From assembly GCF_014202415.1 (NCBI RefSeq), contig NZ_JACHGR010000005.1, forward strand, positions 186,001 to 250,000: a stretch of 64,000 nt of DNA, in the 5' to 3' direction. The notes under the pieces are model-generated. The model did no database searches and was not told the origin of the DNA. It saw only the letters and a program-made list of their open reading frames with translations. Of the stretch, positions 28,686 to 37,301 are shown in pieces. The position numbers and the translations under genes are program-made. The DNA comes from Tolumonas osonensis (GTDB lineage: Bacteria; Pseudomonadota; Gammaproteobacteria; Enterobacterales; Aeromonadaceae). Positions within the stretch are counted from its first letter, which is position 1. Each line of letters begins with the position of its first letter.

Positions 28686-29714
28686 TTAACGTACTGGCGG
28701 AGCGTACAGGAAGCCGCCTTTGCTCCACAGATTGTTTTCAGTACGAACGATTTTCAGTGGTGAGTCTTTACCTACGTTACGATCGAAAACTTCTGCGTAG
28801 TTACCTACCTGTTTCACGATCTGATAGCCCCAGTCTTTGACCGCACCCAGCGCTGTTCCGTCCGGTGCGTCATAGCCCAGCATACGTTTAACATCCGGGC
28901 TACCGGATTTCGCCATTTCATCCACGTTCTTGCTGTTGATACCCAGCTCTTCCGCGTTGATCATGGCAAATACGGTCCATTTAACCAGCAGTTCCCATTG
29001 TTCATCGCCCTGACGAACCATCGGACCTAAAGGCTCTTTGGAAATGATTTCCGGCAACACCTCGACATCGTCCGGTTTCGCCAGCTTGATACGTACCGCA
29101 AACAGTTGTGATTTATCCGATGTCAGCACATCACAACGACCGGATTCAAAACCTTTCACGGTCTGATCCGAGTTATCGAACACAACCGGTGTGTATTTCA
29201 TTTTGTTGGCGTGGAAATAGTCCGCCATGTTCATTTCGGTGGTCGTACCGCCTTCGGTACAAACCGTGGCACCATCCAGTTCTTTCGCGCTCTTCACACC
29301 CAGCGCTTTGTTAACCATAAAACCCTGGCCATCATAATAAGTGGTCGCGGTTGATTTCAGACCCAGCGTGGCATCACGGGTCATCGTCCAGGTGGTATTA
29401 CGGGACAGAACATCCACTTCGCCTGACTGCAGTGCGGTGAAACGTTCTTTACCACCCAGCGGGATATACTTCACTTTGCTGGCATCAGAAAAAACGGCGG
29501 CGGCAACAGCGCGGCAGACATCAACATCCATACCTTCCCATACGCCTTTCGCATTCGGGCTGGAGAAACCAGGCAAACCGTCATTCACACCACATTGCAC
29601 ATAACCTTTTTTCTTCACGTTCGCTAATGTGTCACCTGATGCCGCCTGAGCATTGCCGGCAACCAATAAAGCAACCGCGGACGCAACGCCTGTTAGATAT
29701 TTTAGTTTTGACAT
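28686..29714 (-). CDS. aapJ: General L-amino-acid binding protein, AapJ-like
   Basis: A 342-residue periplasmic binding protein. The signal peptide ends near NAQA|ASG; the mature protein opens with LANVKKKGYVQCGVNDGLPGFS, typical of AapJ/BztA. Ligand-pocket blocks GKERFTALQSGEVDVLSRNTTW and DVLTSDKSQL are conserved. It is the first gene of the operon. A sigma-54-type promoter and an NtrC-type palindrome lie upstream. Confidence 0.94.
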   Translation of the reverse strand: MSKLKYLTGVASAVALLVAGNAQAASGDTLANVKKKGYVQCGVNDGLPGFSSPNAKGVWEGMDVDVCRAVAAAVFSDASKVKYIPLGGKERFTALQSGEVDVLSRNTTWTMTRDATLGLKSTATTYYDGQGFMVNKALGVKSAKELDGATVCTEGGTTTEMNMADYFHANKMKYTPVVFDNSDQTVKGFESGRCDVLTSDKSQLFAVRIKLAKPDDVEVLPEIISKEPLGPMVRQGDEQWELLVKWTVFAMINAEELGINSKNVDEMAKSGSPDVKRMLGYDAPDGTALGAVKDWGYQIVKQVGNYAEVFDRNVGKDSPLKIVRTENNLWSKGGFLYAPPVR

Positions 29715-29792
29715 ATTTCTTCCCTGCCAGGTTGAGTGAATAACATTATTAGATTAATGCTGACTATATTCCGCAGCACTTGTCATCAATAA

Positions 29793-29808
29793 AGCAACTA
29801 TCAGGCCA
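29793..29808 (-). promoter_or_regulatory. Candidate sigma-54 promoter of aapJQMP
   Basis: Read on the minus strand the bases are TGGCCTGATAGTTGCT. This matches the -24/-12 consensus TGGCAYR-N4-TTGCW with one mismatch, and the GG and GC elements have the required spacing. The predicted transcript would begin about 70 bases upstream of the aapJ start. Confidence 0.65.
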
Positions 29809-29880
29809 GAATGCAGATCAATGAAATTCCGCAAAATACCGTGAATTAAAGTATACACGGCACTGGCAGCACCATCTGAA

Positions 29881-29897
29881 GGCACCAAAACGGTGCT
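29881..29897. promoter_or_regulatory. Candidate NtrC enhancer site
   Basis: GCACC-AAAAC-GGTGC is a perfect five-base inverted repeat matching the core of the NtrC site TGCACC-N5-GGTGCA. It lies about 105 bases upstream of the predicted sigma-54 start, a normal enhancer distance. The other side of this 348-base gap, up to 30062, shows no gene. Confidence 0.6.
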
Positions 29898-29920
29898 ACC
29901 AGCCGAAAATAAGGACTTTG

Positions 29921-29935
29921 ACACCATTCATGGTT
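29921..29935. promoter_or_regulatory. Weaker second NtrC-like site
   Basis: ACACC-ATTCA-TGGTT keeps most of the NtrC arm bases and is centred 39 bases beyond the better site. NtrC often uses paired sites; this one is degenerate. Confidence 0.3.
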
Positions 29936-30062
29936 TTTGTTCTGAGCGGATTCCTCAAACCCGGAAGTAATATATGAAAGATCCCGGCTTTTCAGAATAT
30001 AAGACTAAAAGGACAGTAAAAGAATTCACCTTGATAAAATAAGATAGCAGAGGAAATGCCAT

Positions 30063-30719
30063 TTAAGAGATAAAATCCTGCAAATTGAGGTTCTCGTCTA
30101 TTTTTTCACCCCATTCATGCGGTGCTTCTACACGATATTCTGTGCCGGCATAGCTGAAATGCAGCCGCCAGGCGTGCAAATATGTTCGATCTGCTACAGA
30201 ACCACCGTAGCGTTCATCCCCCAGGATAGGCGCACCGATACTTTTCAATGCAACACGGATCTGATGTGTTTTCCCGGTATGCGGAGAAACGATATAGACA
30301 CGATGACGAGGCAAAGCCAGCGCGACGCTCCGGAACCAGGTAACAGCCGGGTTTTCACAGGAATGCTGCAATCGCCAGCTACCATTCCTTCCTTTCACCA
30401 TATCGCCTTTGATCCAGCCCTGTTTCTTTTTCGGGGCGCGATCACTAATAGCGAGATAAATCTTTTTCACCTCCCGATCAGCAAAAGACTGGCTGAGCAG
30501 ACGGGTCGCCTCTTTATTCTTTGCCAGTAAAACCAGACCGGAAGTCACCTTATCCAGACGATGCACCGGATACACATCCTGTCCCAGAAAAGCAGACACC
30601 CGGGAAACCAGGCCGGGAACACCGGCATCATCATGCATATCAATACCGGCCTCTTTATTGACGACAAGGAAATCAGGCTGTTCCAGGATCATCGTAAATC
30701 CAGTGCGCGTTTCAGACAT
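30063..30719 (-). CDS. RluA-family pseudouridine synthase, TIGR01621 type
   Basis: A 218-residue pseudouridine synthase of the short RluA-like type (TIGR01621). The catalytic aspartate is in PVHRLDKVTSGLVLLAKN. The KKKQGWIKGDM segment and the SPHTGKTHQIRVALKSIG block are characteristic. No S4 domain is present. The RNA target is not known. An internal ATG at residue 10 (MILEQPDF) is an alternative start. It is divergent from gdhA. Confidence 0.9.
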   Translation of the reverse strand: MSETRTGFTMILEQPDFLVVNKEAGIDMHDDAGVPGLVSRVSAFLGQDVYPVHRLDKVTSGLVLLAKNKEATRLLSQSFADREVKKIYLAISDRAPKKKQGWIKGDMVKGRNGSWRLQHSCENPAVTWFRSVALALPRHRVYIVSPHTGKTHQIRVALKSIGAPILGDERYGGSVADRTYLHAWRLHFSYAGTEYRVEAPHEWGEKIDENLNLQDFIS

Positions 30720-30853
30720 AGTGACGACTCTTATTAGTTACGGGCAAAAAAAAGCAAGAAAGAAACAATTATTACAGGTTGCTCTCGGTGGGGCCATATA
30801 TTAGATATCGATCACATTGTTTATGACATCAGTACCTACATAACACAACATAT

Positions 30854-30870
30854 TGCACAGTTTTGGTGCC
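30854..30870. promoter_or_regulatory. NtrC-like palindrome upstream of gdhA
   Basis: TGCACA-GTTTT-GGTGCC agrees with ten of twelve arm positions of TGCACC-N5-GGTGCA. It is followed by a further half-site, AGTGCA. It lies 56 bases before the gdhA start, close enough to overlap the promoter, so repression is as possible as activation. No sigma-54 promoter is seen downstream of it. Confidence 0.45.
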
Positions 30871-30925
30871 ATTGAAGTGCAAAAATAAATATTCAGTATT
30901 GTTTTCAACCAGTTGAGGTTAACTG

Positions 30926-32269
30926 ATGAAATACTCTTCTTCGCACCAATTTTTGCAATATGTCGCCGATCGCAATCCTGGTCAGCCTGAATTCCTGCAA
31001 GCCGTCACCGAGGTAATAGAAAGTCTCTGGCCCTTCATTGAAAGACATCCAAAATATGCGGAGCATGGTCTGCTCGATCGCCTGGTGGAACCGGAACGTG
31101 TGGTTATGTTTCGTGTTTCCTGGGTTGATGATCACGGTCAGGTTCAGGTCAATCGTGGCTATCGCATTCAGCACAGTATGGCCATTGGGCCCTACAAAGG
31201 CGGTATTCGCTTTCATCCATCCGTTAACCTGTCTGTACTGAAATTTCTGGCTTTCGAACAAACATTTAAAAACGCATTGACCACCCTGCCCATGGGCGGC
31301 GGTAAAGGCGGTTCAGATTTTGATCCCAAGGGGAAAAGTCCGGCTGAAATCATGCGCTTTTGTCAGGCCTTCGTCAGTGAACTATTCCGTCATGTCGGAT
31401 CCGATACCGACGTACCCGCCGGTGATATAGGCGTTGGCGGCAGGGAAGTCGGTTATATGGCCGGCATGATGAAAAAACTCAGTAACAGAGCAGACTGCGT
31501 ATTCACCGGCAAGGGACTGAGTTTTGGCGGTTCGCTGATTCGTCCGGAAGCCACAGGCTATGGCACTGTTTATTTTGCCAATGAGATGCTGAAGACCAAA
31601 GGACGCTCTTTTAATGGCTTGCGCGTCAGTGTGTCAGGTTCCGGTAACGTAGCGCAGTATGCGGTAGAAAAGGCGATGTCTCTGGGTGCCAGAGTCATTA
31701 CGGTATCCGATTCCAGCGGAACGGTAATAGATGAGCATGGTTTCACGCCTGAAAAACTCGCTATTCTGATGGAAGTGAAAAACCATAACTACGGCCGTGT
31801 CAGCGATTATGCTCAACGTGTCGGAGCCCGCTTCGAACCCGGTGTACGTCCGTGGCACGTACCCGTGGATGTAGCCCTGCCCTGCGCAACGCAGAATGAA
31901 CTGGATGTAAATGATGCGGCAGCCCTGATCAAAAACGGTGTCATATGTGTAGCAGAAGGTGCCAATATGCCCGCGACTATCGAAGCGGCCAAAGCGTTTG
32001 AGGCTGCCGGGGTACTGTATGCACCAGGCAAAGCCAGCAATGCGGGCGGCGTTGCCACCTCGGGTCTTGAAATGAGCCAGAATGCGATGCGGATATCCTG
32101 GTCACGCGAGGAAGTAGATGCTCGTCTGCTACAAATCATGCAAGGCATCCATGCCGCCTGCCTGCATTATGGCAAACGATCCAATGGCAGCGTAAGTTAT
32201 GTGGACGGAGCAAATATCGCCGGATTTGTCAAAGTGGCTGATGCCATGCTGACTCAAGGGGTGATTTAA
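30926..32269 (+). CDS. gdhA: NADP-specific glutamate dehydrogenase
   Basis: A 447-residue enzyme for reductive amination of 2-oxoglutarate, matching the E. coli length. It has the substrate region VNRGYRIQHSMAIGPYKGGIRFH, the PMGGGKGGSDFDPKGKS block with the catalytic lysine region, the VGGREVGYMAGM segment and the nucleotide-binding VSGSGNVAQYA. TTGAGGTT precedes the ATG. A neighbouring NtrC-like palindrome suggests nitrogen control together with the aap operon. Confidence 0.97.
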   Translation: MKYSSSHQFLQYVADRNPGQPEFLQAVTEVIESLWPFIERHPKYAEHGLLDRLVEPERVVMFRVSWVDDHGQVQVNRGYRIQHSMAIGPYKGGIRFHPSVNLSVLKFLAFEQTFKNALTTLPMGGGKGGSDFDPKGKSPAEIMRFCQAFVSELFRHVGSDTDVPAGDIGVGGREVGYMAGMMKKLSNRADCVFTGKGLSFGGSLIRPEATGYGTVYFANEMLKTKGRSFNGLRVSVSGSGNVAQYAVEKAMSLGARVITVSDSSGTVIDEHGFTPEKLAILMEVKNHNYGRVSDYAQRVGARFEPGVRPWHVPVDVALPCATQNELDVNDAAALIKNGVICVAEGANMPATIEAAKAFEAAGVLYAPGKASNAGGVATSGLEMSQNAMRISWSREEVDARLLQIMQGIHAACLHYGKRSNGSVSYVDGANIAGFVKVADAMLTQGVI

Positions 32270-32290
32270 ACAGCAGAAATACCGGCATAC

Positions 32291-32323
32291 CATTCCCCTG
32301 GCGCATGACGCGCCCGGGGAATG
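32291..32323 (+). terminator. GC-rich hairpin after gdhA
   Basis: CATTCCCC pairs with GGGGAATG and an inner GGCGC with GCGCC. It is strong but lacks a T-tract, so it may be a 3'-end protecting structure rather than a standard intrinsic terminator. Confidence 0.5.
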
Positions 32324-32413
32324 TCCGGCGATAATTTGCAGTTCTGACGGGCACGTATAGACTCAAAGTATTACGATTTATTTTCTTCTGCCCTGAAGAA
32401 TAAGGATTGTCTT

Positions 32414-33262
32414 ATGCCTCGCTCATATCAACGCATCCCTTTTCTTATTGCGCTTTTTCTTTCCGGATGCGCCTCCGGCCCGTCGGATAAGACAGCACAG
32501 CCGGATCAGATGAAGATCGATCCCATCACGGCTTCCCAGAAGTGCGTTTCTCTGGATACCGCCGGTAACTACGACGGTGCTTTCCCGTACTGCAAGGCAT
32601 CTGCTGAAAATGGTAATACGTATGCTCAGACACTGACAGGCTCAATGTATTTCCGGGGAAAAGGTACACCACAGAATTTCGAACAAGCCGCCTACTGGTT
32701 TCAGAAAGTCGCCAAACACGGTGATGTGAATGCGCAGGCTCTTGTCGGCTCGTTATATTATGAAGGCAAGGGTGTTCCGCAAAGTTATGATCAGGCCAAT
32801 TACTGGTTTCAGCAGGTCGCAAGACAGATAGAACTCAATGCGATGGTGCTCGTGGGCGCCATGTATTATGAAGGACAATGGGTTTACCAGGACTACCAGC
32901 AAGCGGCAATCTGGTATCAACGCGCCGCCGAACAGGGTGATGACAACGCTCAGTTCCGCCTCGGCACGATGTATTACGACGGGCAACTCCCGCAGGATTT
33001 CGCACAGGCCGCCTACTGGTACCAGAAATCGGCCGAACAGGGCAACTTTAACGCTCAGGCATTTTTAGGCGGCATGTATTACGAAGGGAAAGGTGTAGAG
33101 AAAGACAACAGGAAAGCTTATGCCTGGCTGTCTGTCGCTGCCGCTCATAATCAGGAAGCCATTGCCGCCCGCGACTCTGTGGCCGCGCAGCTTTCCCCTG
33201 ATGAACTGATTGAGGCACAGGTTCTTTCTGCCGAATACTTTCAGAAATATTCCGTTAAATAG
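32414..33262 (+). CDS. Sel1-repeat lipoprotein
   Basis: A 282-residue predicted lipoprotein with lipobox LSGC near residue 19 (the following ASGP has no Asp at +2, so outer-membrane sorting is expected). About five Sel1-like repeats of 36 residues fill residues 60-255, with recurring AQ..LG.MYYEGKGV and QAAYWYQKAAEQG elements. Sel1 proteins act as binding scaffolds; no partner is evident. AATAAGG precedes the ATG. Confidence 0.88.
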   Translation: MPRSYQRIPFLIALFLSGCASGPSDKTAQPDQMKIDPITASQKCVSLDTAGNYDGAFPYCKASAENGNTYAQTLTGSMYFRGKGTPQNFEQAAYWFQKVAKHGDVNAQALVGSLYYEGKGVPQSYDQANYWFQQVARQIELNAMVLVGAMYYEGQWVYQDYQQAAIWYQRAAEQGDDNAQFRLGTMYYDGQLPQDFAQAAYWYQKSAEQGNFNAQAFLGGMYYEGKGVEKDNRKAYAWLSVAAAHNQEAIAARDSVAAQLSPDELIEAQVLSAEYFQKYSVK

Positions 33263-33393
33263 CAAACCCGCCGTCAACAGGAGCCGCTTTTCATAAAGAA
33301 AGCGGCTTCCGGCTGGATTTTCAGCAGTAACATGATAAATTGCGCGGCAAATCCGTTCGCTCAGCCGTATCTCTGTCGTATCGATTCAACGCC

Positions 33394-34344
33394 ATGCAAA
33401 TCCGATCACACAATAACTCCGTTCAGAAAGAGCTTAACTCGCATAAACCTGAATCGCTCAACCTGCAGTCAGCCCCGCCGCATCTTAAGCCCTGCACCTT
33501 TGTACTGCCGCACGGCCACTGGCCAACGGTTCTGGATTGTCTGTGTGACAGCTTCCCTGCCATCCATCGTCAGCACTGGCTTAGCCGGTTTGAACGGGAA
33601 CTCGTGCTGGATAATCATCGGCAGCCAATCCGGCATGATCGACCACACCAGACCGGCCTGCGGATTTACTATTTTCGCGAAATTGCCAACGAAAAAGAGA
33701 TCCCCTTTTACGAATCCATCCTCTATATGGATGAGCATCTGCTGGTGGCGGATAAACCGCATTTTCTGCCGGTCACCCCGAGCGGTGATTATGTGTCGCA
33801 AACACTGCTGTCACGGCTGATAGCTCGCTTCCAAAATCCCGAACTGCAGCCATTGCACCGGATTGATCGCCATACCGCAGGGCTCGTGCTGTTTTCCGTG
33901 CAAAAGAAAACACGTGGCCTCTATCAGGCCCTGTTCCGTGATCAAAAAATAGATAAGTGTTATGAGGCGATCGCACCGGCCTTACCCCAGCTCAGCTTCC
34001 CGCACACCCGCGCAACGAGGATTGTTCGCGGCGATCCGTTTTTTCTGTCTCAGGAAGTTGACGGAGAGGTCAATGCGCAGACCATCATTGATGTCATCGA
34101 ACAGCGCGGTGATTTATGCCGGTATGCCCTGCAGCCGGTTTCCGGCAAAAAACATCAGCTACGCCTGCATATGGCAGCGCTTGGCGCACCAATTTGCAAT
34201 GACGCGCTTTATCCGGTTGTGAATGATGCTATTGCGGATGATTATGAAAAGCCGCTGCAACTGCTTGCCAGCGACGTCACTTTTGTCGATCCGCTCAGCG
34301 GGACGCCGCGGTATTTCAAAAGTGAGCTGAGATTAGACTGGTGA
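33394..34344 (+). CDS. RluA-family pseudouridine synthase
   Basis: A 316-residue pseudouridine synthase. The catalytic motif is HRIDRHTAGLVLFS near residue 170, followed by the SGKKHQLRLHMAALGAPI block. The N-terminal part resembles the PSRA_1-type subgroup with LPHGHWPTVLDCLCDSFP. It differs from the one at 30063-30719 in length and N-terminus. The start at 33394 (MQIRSH) is the first ATG; the frame is open to a TTG at 33340. The target RNA is unknown. Confidence 0.87.
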   Translation: MQIRSHNNSVQKELNSHKPESLNLQSAPPHLKPCTFVLPHGHWPTVLDCLCDSFPAIHRQHWLSRFERELVLDNHRQPIRHDRPHQTGLRIYYFREIANEKEIPFYESILYMDEHLLVADKPHFLPVTPSGDYVSQTLLSRLIARFQNPELQPLHRIDRHTAGLVLFSVQKKTRGLYQALFRDQKIDKCYEAIAPALPQLSFPHTRATRIVRGDPFFLSQEVDGEVNAQTIIDVIEQRGDLCRYALQPVSGKKHQLRLHMAALGAPICNDALYPVVNDAIADDYEKPLQLLASDVTFVDPLSGTPRYFKSELRLDW

Positions 34345-34424
34345 AAACTGTCGGCCAGTACAGCCACCGTCAAAAGAATTAAACTCAATCCTGATGACGA
34401 TGACCGGAGATAAATGAATATTTA

Positions 34425-34649
34425 TTACTCACCCGGTGTGACATCAATTGTTTTTAACATTTGCTTGAGTTCGGCAACCCCCTCTTCACCGGGAAGAGTA
34501 ACTGCCACATTGAGGATATTGTCTGCAAACGATTCTTCTAACCATGGACATGACGCGGTCACAACTCTGATTGGATAACCATGAAAATGAGGTAATACAA
34601 GGTTGTGATGAATGAAATGCTCTTTTTGTAATTTTTCGACATTAATCAC
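34425..34649 (-). CDS. Small hypothetical protein
   Basis: A 74-residue protein that I do not recognise. It starts with GTG at 34649, 7 bases after GGAG, which supports real translation. It contains no signal peptide or membrane segment and ends in an acidic, helix-prone segment (GEEGVAELKQMLKTID). It lies between a pseudouridine synthase and the broken TonB receptor, and may belong to the older chromosomal backbone. Confidence 0.55.
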   Translation of the reverse strand: MINVEKLQKEHFIHHNLVLPHFHGYPIRVVTASCPWLEESFADNILNVAVTLPGEEGVAELKQMLKTIDVTPGE

Positions 34650-34854
34650 GACGACTCTCCGCTAGCTTGGTGAGTCTTTGTTATAACAGACCTGATCCCC
34701 GCTTAATCAAACCTGCATCACCAAAATTGACTTTGGCTGAACAACAATACAATCAGGATGTTATCTACGTCGCAATAATCCTTAATCAGTACTAAAGACC
34801 AAAAATCATGGGCAGGCGAAAAGGTGACCATCCCCCTCCGCGCTGCCCAGTGGG

Positions 34855-35817
34855 TCAGAATTTCATCTGACCTTCCAGTACATAGGTCCTTCCTGGCATT
34901 GGCAGGCGGCCAACAGGACTAACGTCCGAACCGCGGAAGTAAGCGTCGTCATCCAGCAAATTGTTTATCCCCCCACTCAGATTCAGCTCCAGACCATTCC
35001 CTAAAGAAAAATCACGCCCCAGATGCGCGTTAACAAGAGTATAACCAGGTAACTCTCCCGCATCGCCATTAGCAGTTTCAGTGATGGTGTTGGCGGCATC
35101 GCTGAAACTTCTTGATGCATACAGAGCACTGGCGCTTGCAGTCCACGGTCCCGTTTTATAAACGGATTCGGCGCTGACATGATGACGAGGCGCATTAGGC
35201 AGTGCTTTACCGGCGTTTTTACCGCTTAACTGTTCTGTATCAAGCCAGGTATAACCAAGCCCTAGGGCCAGTTTCTCGGTTGCCTGCCAGCGGTTTTCCA
35301 GTTCGATCCCCTGCTGACGGGTTTCACCCAAGTTCTCATAGATATTCTGAGCTTTGTTAAACTGAATCTGATCCTTGTAGTCGATGCGGAATAACGTCGC
35401 GGACAGCTCAACCTCATCCAGTGGCTGCCAACGCGTCCCCACTTCATAGTTCCAGGCGATTTCATTAGCCACCTGACCTTCATAGATGACTTGCGCAGTC
35501 TGTACCGGTACCAGAGAACGCTGGGCATTGGCAAAGAGGAAGACGTCATCGCTGGCCTGCAGCCCCAGCGTCAGACCGGGCAGCCAGGCCGTAGCCCGGT
35601 TATCACTGGTGGCGCCGCTACGCTGATCCACATAATCGGTACGCACATCCTCATAACGGACGCCCGGCGTGACAGTGAAACGATCATCCATGAAATGCAT
35701 GGTGTCACTGACATAGTAGGCCATCGCATCAGTATCGAATTGCCAGCGCCGGACCGCCGAGTAGGAATAATCGGCCAGCTTAGTCCGGTAATACCTGAAC
35801 CAGTTTCCCTTCCCGAA
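34855..35817 (-). pseudogene. TonB-dependent receptor, C-terminal fragment
   Basis: About 320 codons of the barrel of a FecA-like TonB-dependent receptor. Barrel text such as DRFTVTPGVRYEDVRTDY, EIAWNYEVGTRWQP, TRQQGIELENRWQ and LNLSGGINNLLDDDAYFRGSD leads to the terminal aromatic residue (EGQMKF). Upstream the frame reaches RYYRTKLADYSYSAVRRWQ and is then broken by TGA at 35818-35820. The plug, TonB box and signal peptide are absent, so it is a 5'-deleted remnant. The DNA beyond the break, to about 35910, is unrelated and open on the plus strand. Confidence 0.85.
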
Positions 35818-36049
35818 TCACTGAATTTGCAGAGAAAGAGGGTAAGCGGGCGATTCCGAGTCCGAATGGCCTATGCCGATATTGAAGCTCTGACAGGGAA
35901 AGCATTATGAACACTTTGGATTATTCCTGATATTACTCGCTGGCGGCCGCCATACCCGCAACGTACAATTCTCTACTTGTGGGGTGCCGGCCCTGGTTCG
36001 AAGCAGACATGAAATAGCATAACCTGATTAATTGGAGTGACCGTTTACT

Positions 36050-36544
36050 ATGCATCCGTTTGACATTCTCACGTTAGACAACGGCGCAAAGCTGATTTTT
36101 ACACCTTGTCCGGGAACAAAGGGCATTTCGTTATCCGATTCGCTGACTGCGTTGAAAAACGCTGGAGCACAAGCCGTCATTACCATGATGACAACAGCCG
36201 AATTAATTGAAAATCAGGCTGATTCGATCCCGTCTCTTTGTGCTGATTTGGGTATGGACTGGTATCACTTGCCGGTTGAAGATGGTTGTGCACCGCAAAC
36301 GCCATTTGCTGAGGCGTTTGCTGCACAGAAACCCATTTTGCTGGATTTGGTCACATCAGGCGCGACGCTGGTGATCCACTGTCACGGTGGTACGGGTCGC
36401 ACTGGTCTGATGGCCGCTATTCTGATGCTGGAATTGGGCTATGAGTCTGCCGAGGTTAAAGCCCGGATCCAACATATCCGTCCAAAATCGCTGACTTCAG
36501 CCGTTCAGGTTGGCTATCTGGTTGAGCATTATTCGTATACATAA
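36050..36544 (+). CDS. Dual-specificity protein phosphatase, CDKN3-like
   Basis: A 164-residue cysteine-based phosphatase. The P-loop Cx5R is VIHCHGGTGRTG (C111, R117), and D78 in LPVEDGC is placed to act as general acid. The layout matches the CDKN3/KAP-like group of bacterial dual-specificity phosphatases. The ATG follows GGAGTGACC. Substrates are unknown. It stands alone, with yfgJ convergent 12 bases downstream. Confidence 0.88.
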   Translation: MHPFDILTLDNGAKLIFTPCPGTKGISLSDSLTALKNAGAQAVITMMTTAELIENQADSIPSLCADLGMDWYHLPVEDGCAPQTPFAEAFAAQKPILLDLVTSGATLVIHCHGGTGRTGLMAAILMLELGYESAEVKARIQHIRPKSLTSAVQVGYLVEHYSYT

Positions 36545-36556
36545 CATGATGGAGCA

Positions 36557-36790
36557 TCAGGGCGAAACGGGTGTGACGCGGAACTCAACCCGTTTTTTAG
36601 AAATCAGCTCATTGCATGTATTACAGAAAAAATCGACAGAACAGCATTTAAATTTTTGTAGTTCCGCATGACAGGTTGGACAGAACCCCACAATATTGAA
36701 TTCTTTTTTGCAATGGATACAGGCGACAGGACTATATCGCGGATCCAGCCCCTCCTTCTGGCAAGCCGGGCACTTGATAAAGTAAGTCAT
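36557..36790 (-). CDS. YfgJ-like zinc-ribbon protein
   Basis: A 77-residue protein with four CxxC pairs (CPACQ, CIHCK, CPTCH, CNTC), hence two zinc ribbons. The C-terminus VDFFCNTCNELISKKRVEF closely matches the E. coli YfgJ ending. The start at 36790 has AGGAGG upstream; the longer frame to 36829 lacks one. The function is unknown. Confidence 0.85.
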   Translation of the reverse strand: MTYFIKCPACQKEGLDPRYSPVACIHCKKEFNIVGFCPTCHAELQKFKCCSVDFFCNTCNELISKKRVEFRVTPVSP

Positions 36791-37301
36791 AAACCCCTCC
36801 TCTGCGGCACTGTATCGATCAGTGACCACACTAATTCAACTCTCCTTTAAGTTTAGTTTTCTCAATAGTGAAAAGGCTTTGGTCTCAGGAAATATATTTT
36901 TCTGGTTTTATCCATCTTCAATTCGGTCATGATTGGCTGAATCATTTATGCCCCATTCCGAGTTTAGTTAGCTCACATCTGTCCTAATGTGTGAGAGAAA
37001 CTATGACATGTCGCTATCGCGTCATGTACCCATATCAGTTTGACAAAAATCAGTAAAAGCTAAGATACATGCAACTTTTAATTGTCCTTAATCAGTCTCA
37101 TCCGGCATCATAAAATCCTATGGAAACACGGAATTATTCCGTATTTTGGCTGAGCTACCGCTTTGGCGATAGCTATGGAAAGACTGCACCCTGTAATAGA
37201 AGGGGCTGATAAATCCAGGTATCCGAACGCTAATAGCGGCACCAACAACTGCATCATCTAAAGTGGGAAATATGAATGCAAAAATTCTGGCAAGAGACTA
37301 A
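36791..37301. other. Non-coding gap upstream of the defence gene
   Basis: This 511-base, AT-rich gap holds no gene-length frame. It contains a CTCACA/TGTGAG hairpin at 36972-36995. A nine-codon frame (ATG at 37272, MNAKILARD) has its stop directly abutting the ATG at 37302 in the same frame; this may be a leader that couples translation or simply chance. No insertion-sequence end or recombinase gene was recognised. Confidence 0.5.

Noticed and set aside
35491-35910. A 139-codon plus-strand frame opposite the TonB receptor
   Set aside because: Most of it is the antisense of conserved receptor coding sequence. Only the last 30 codons lie outside, and they are mentioned as junction DNA.
35980-36010. 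GGTTCGAA, a T-loop-like octamer, as a possible tRNA or att remnant
   Set aside because: No pairing T-stem or acceptor sequence surrounds it, and it does not match the 3' end of tRNA-Ser beyond the octamer common to all tRNAs.
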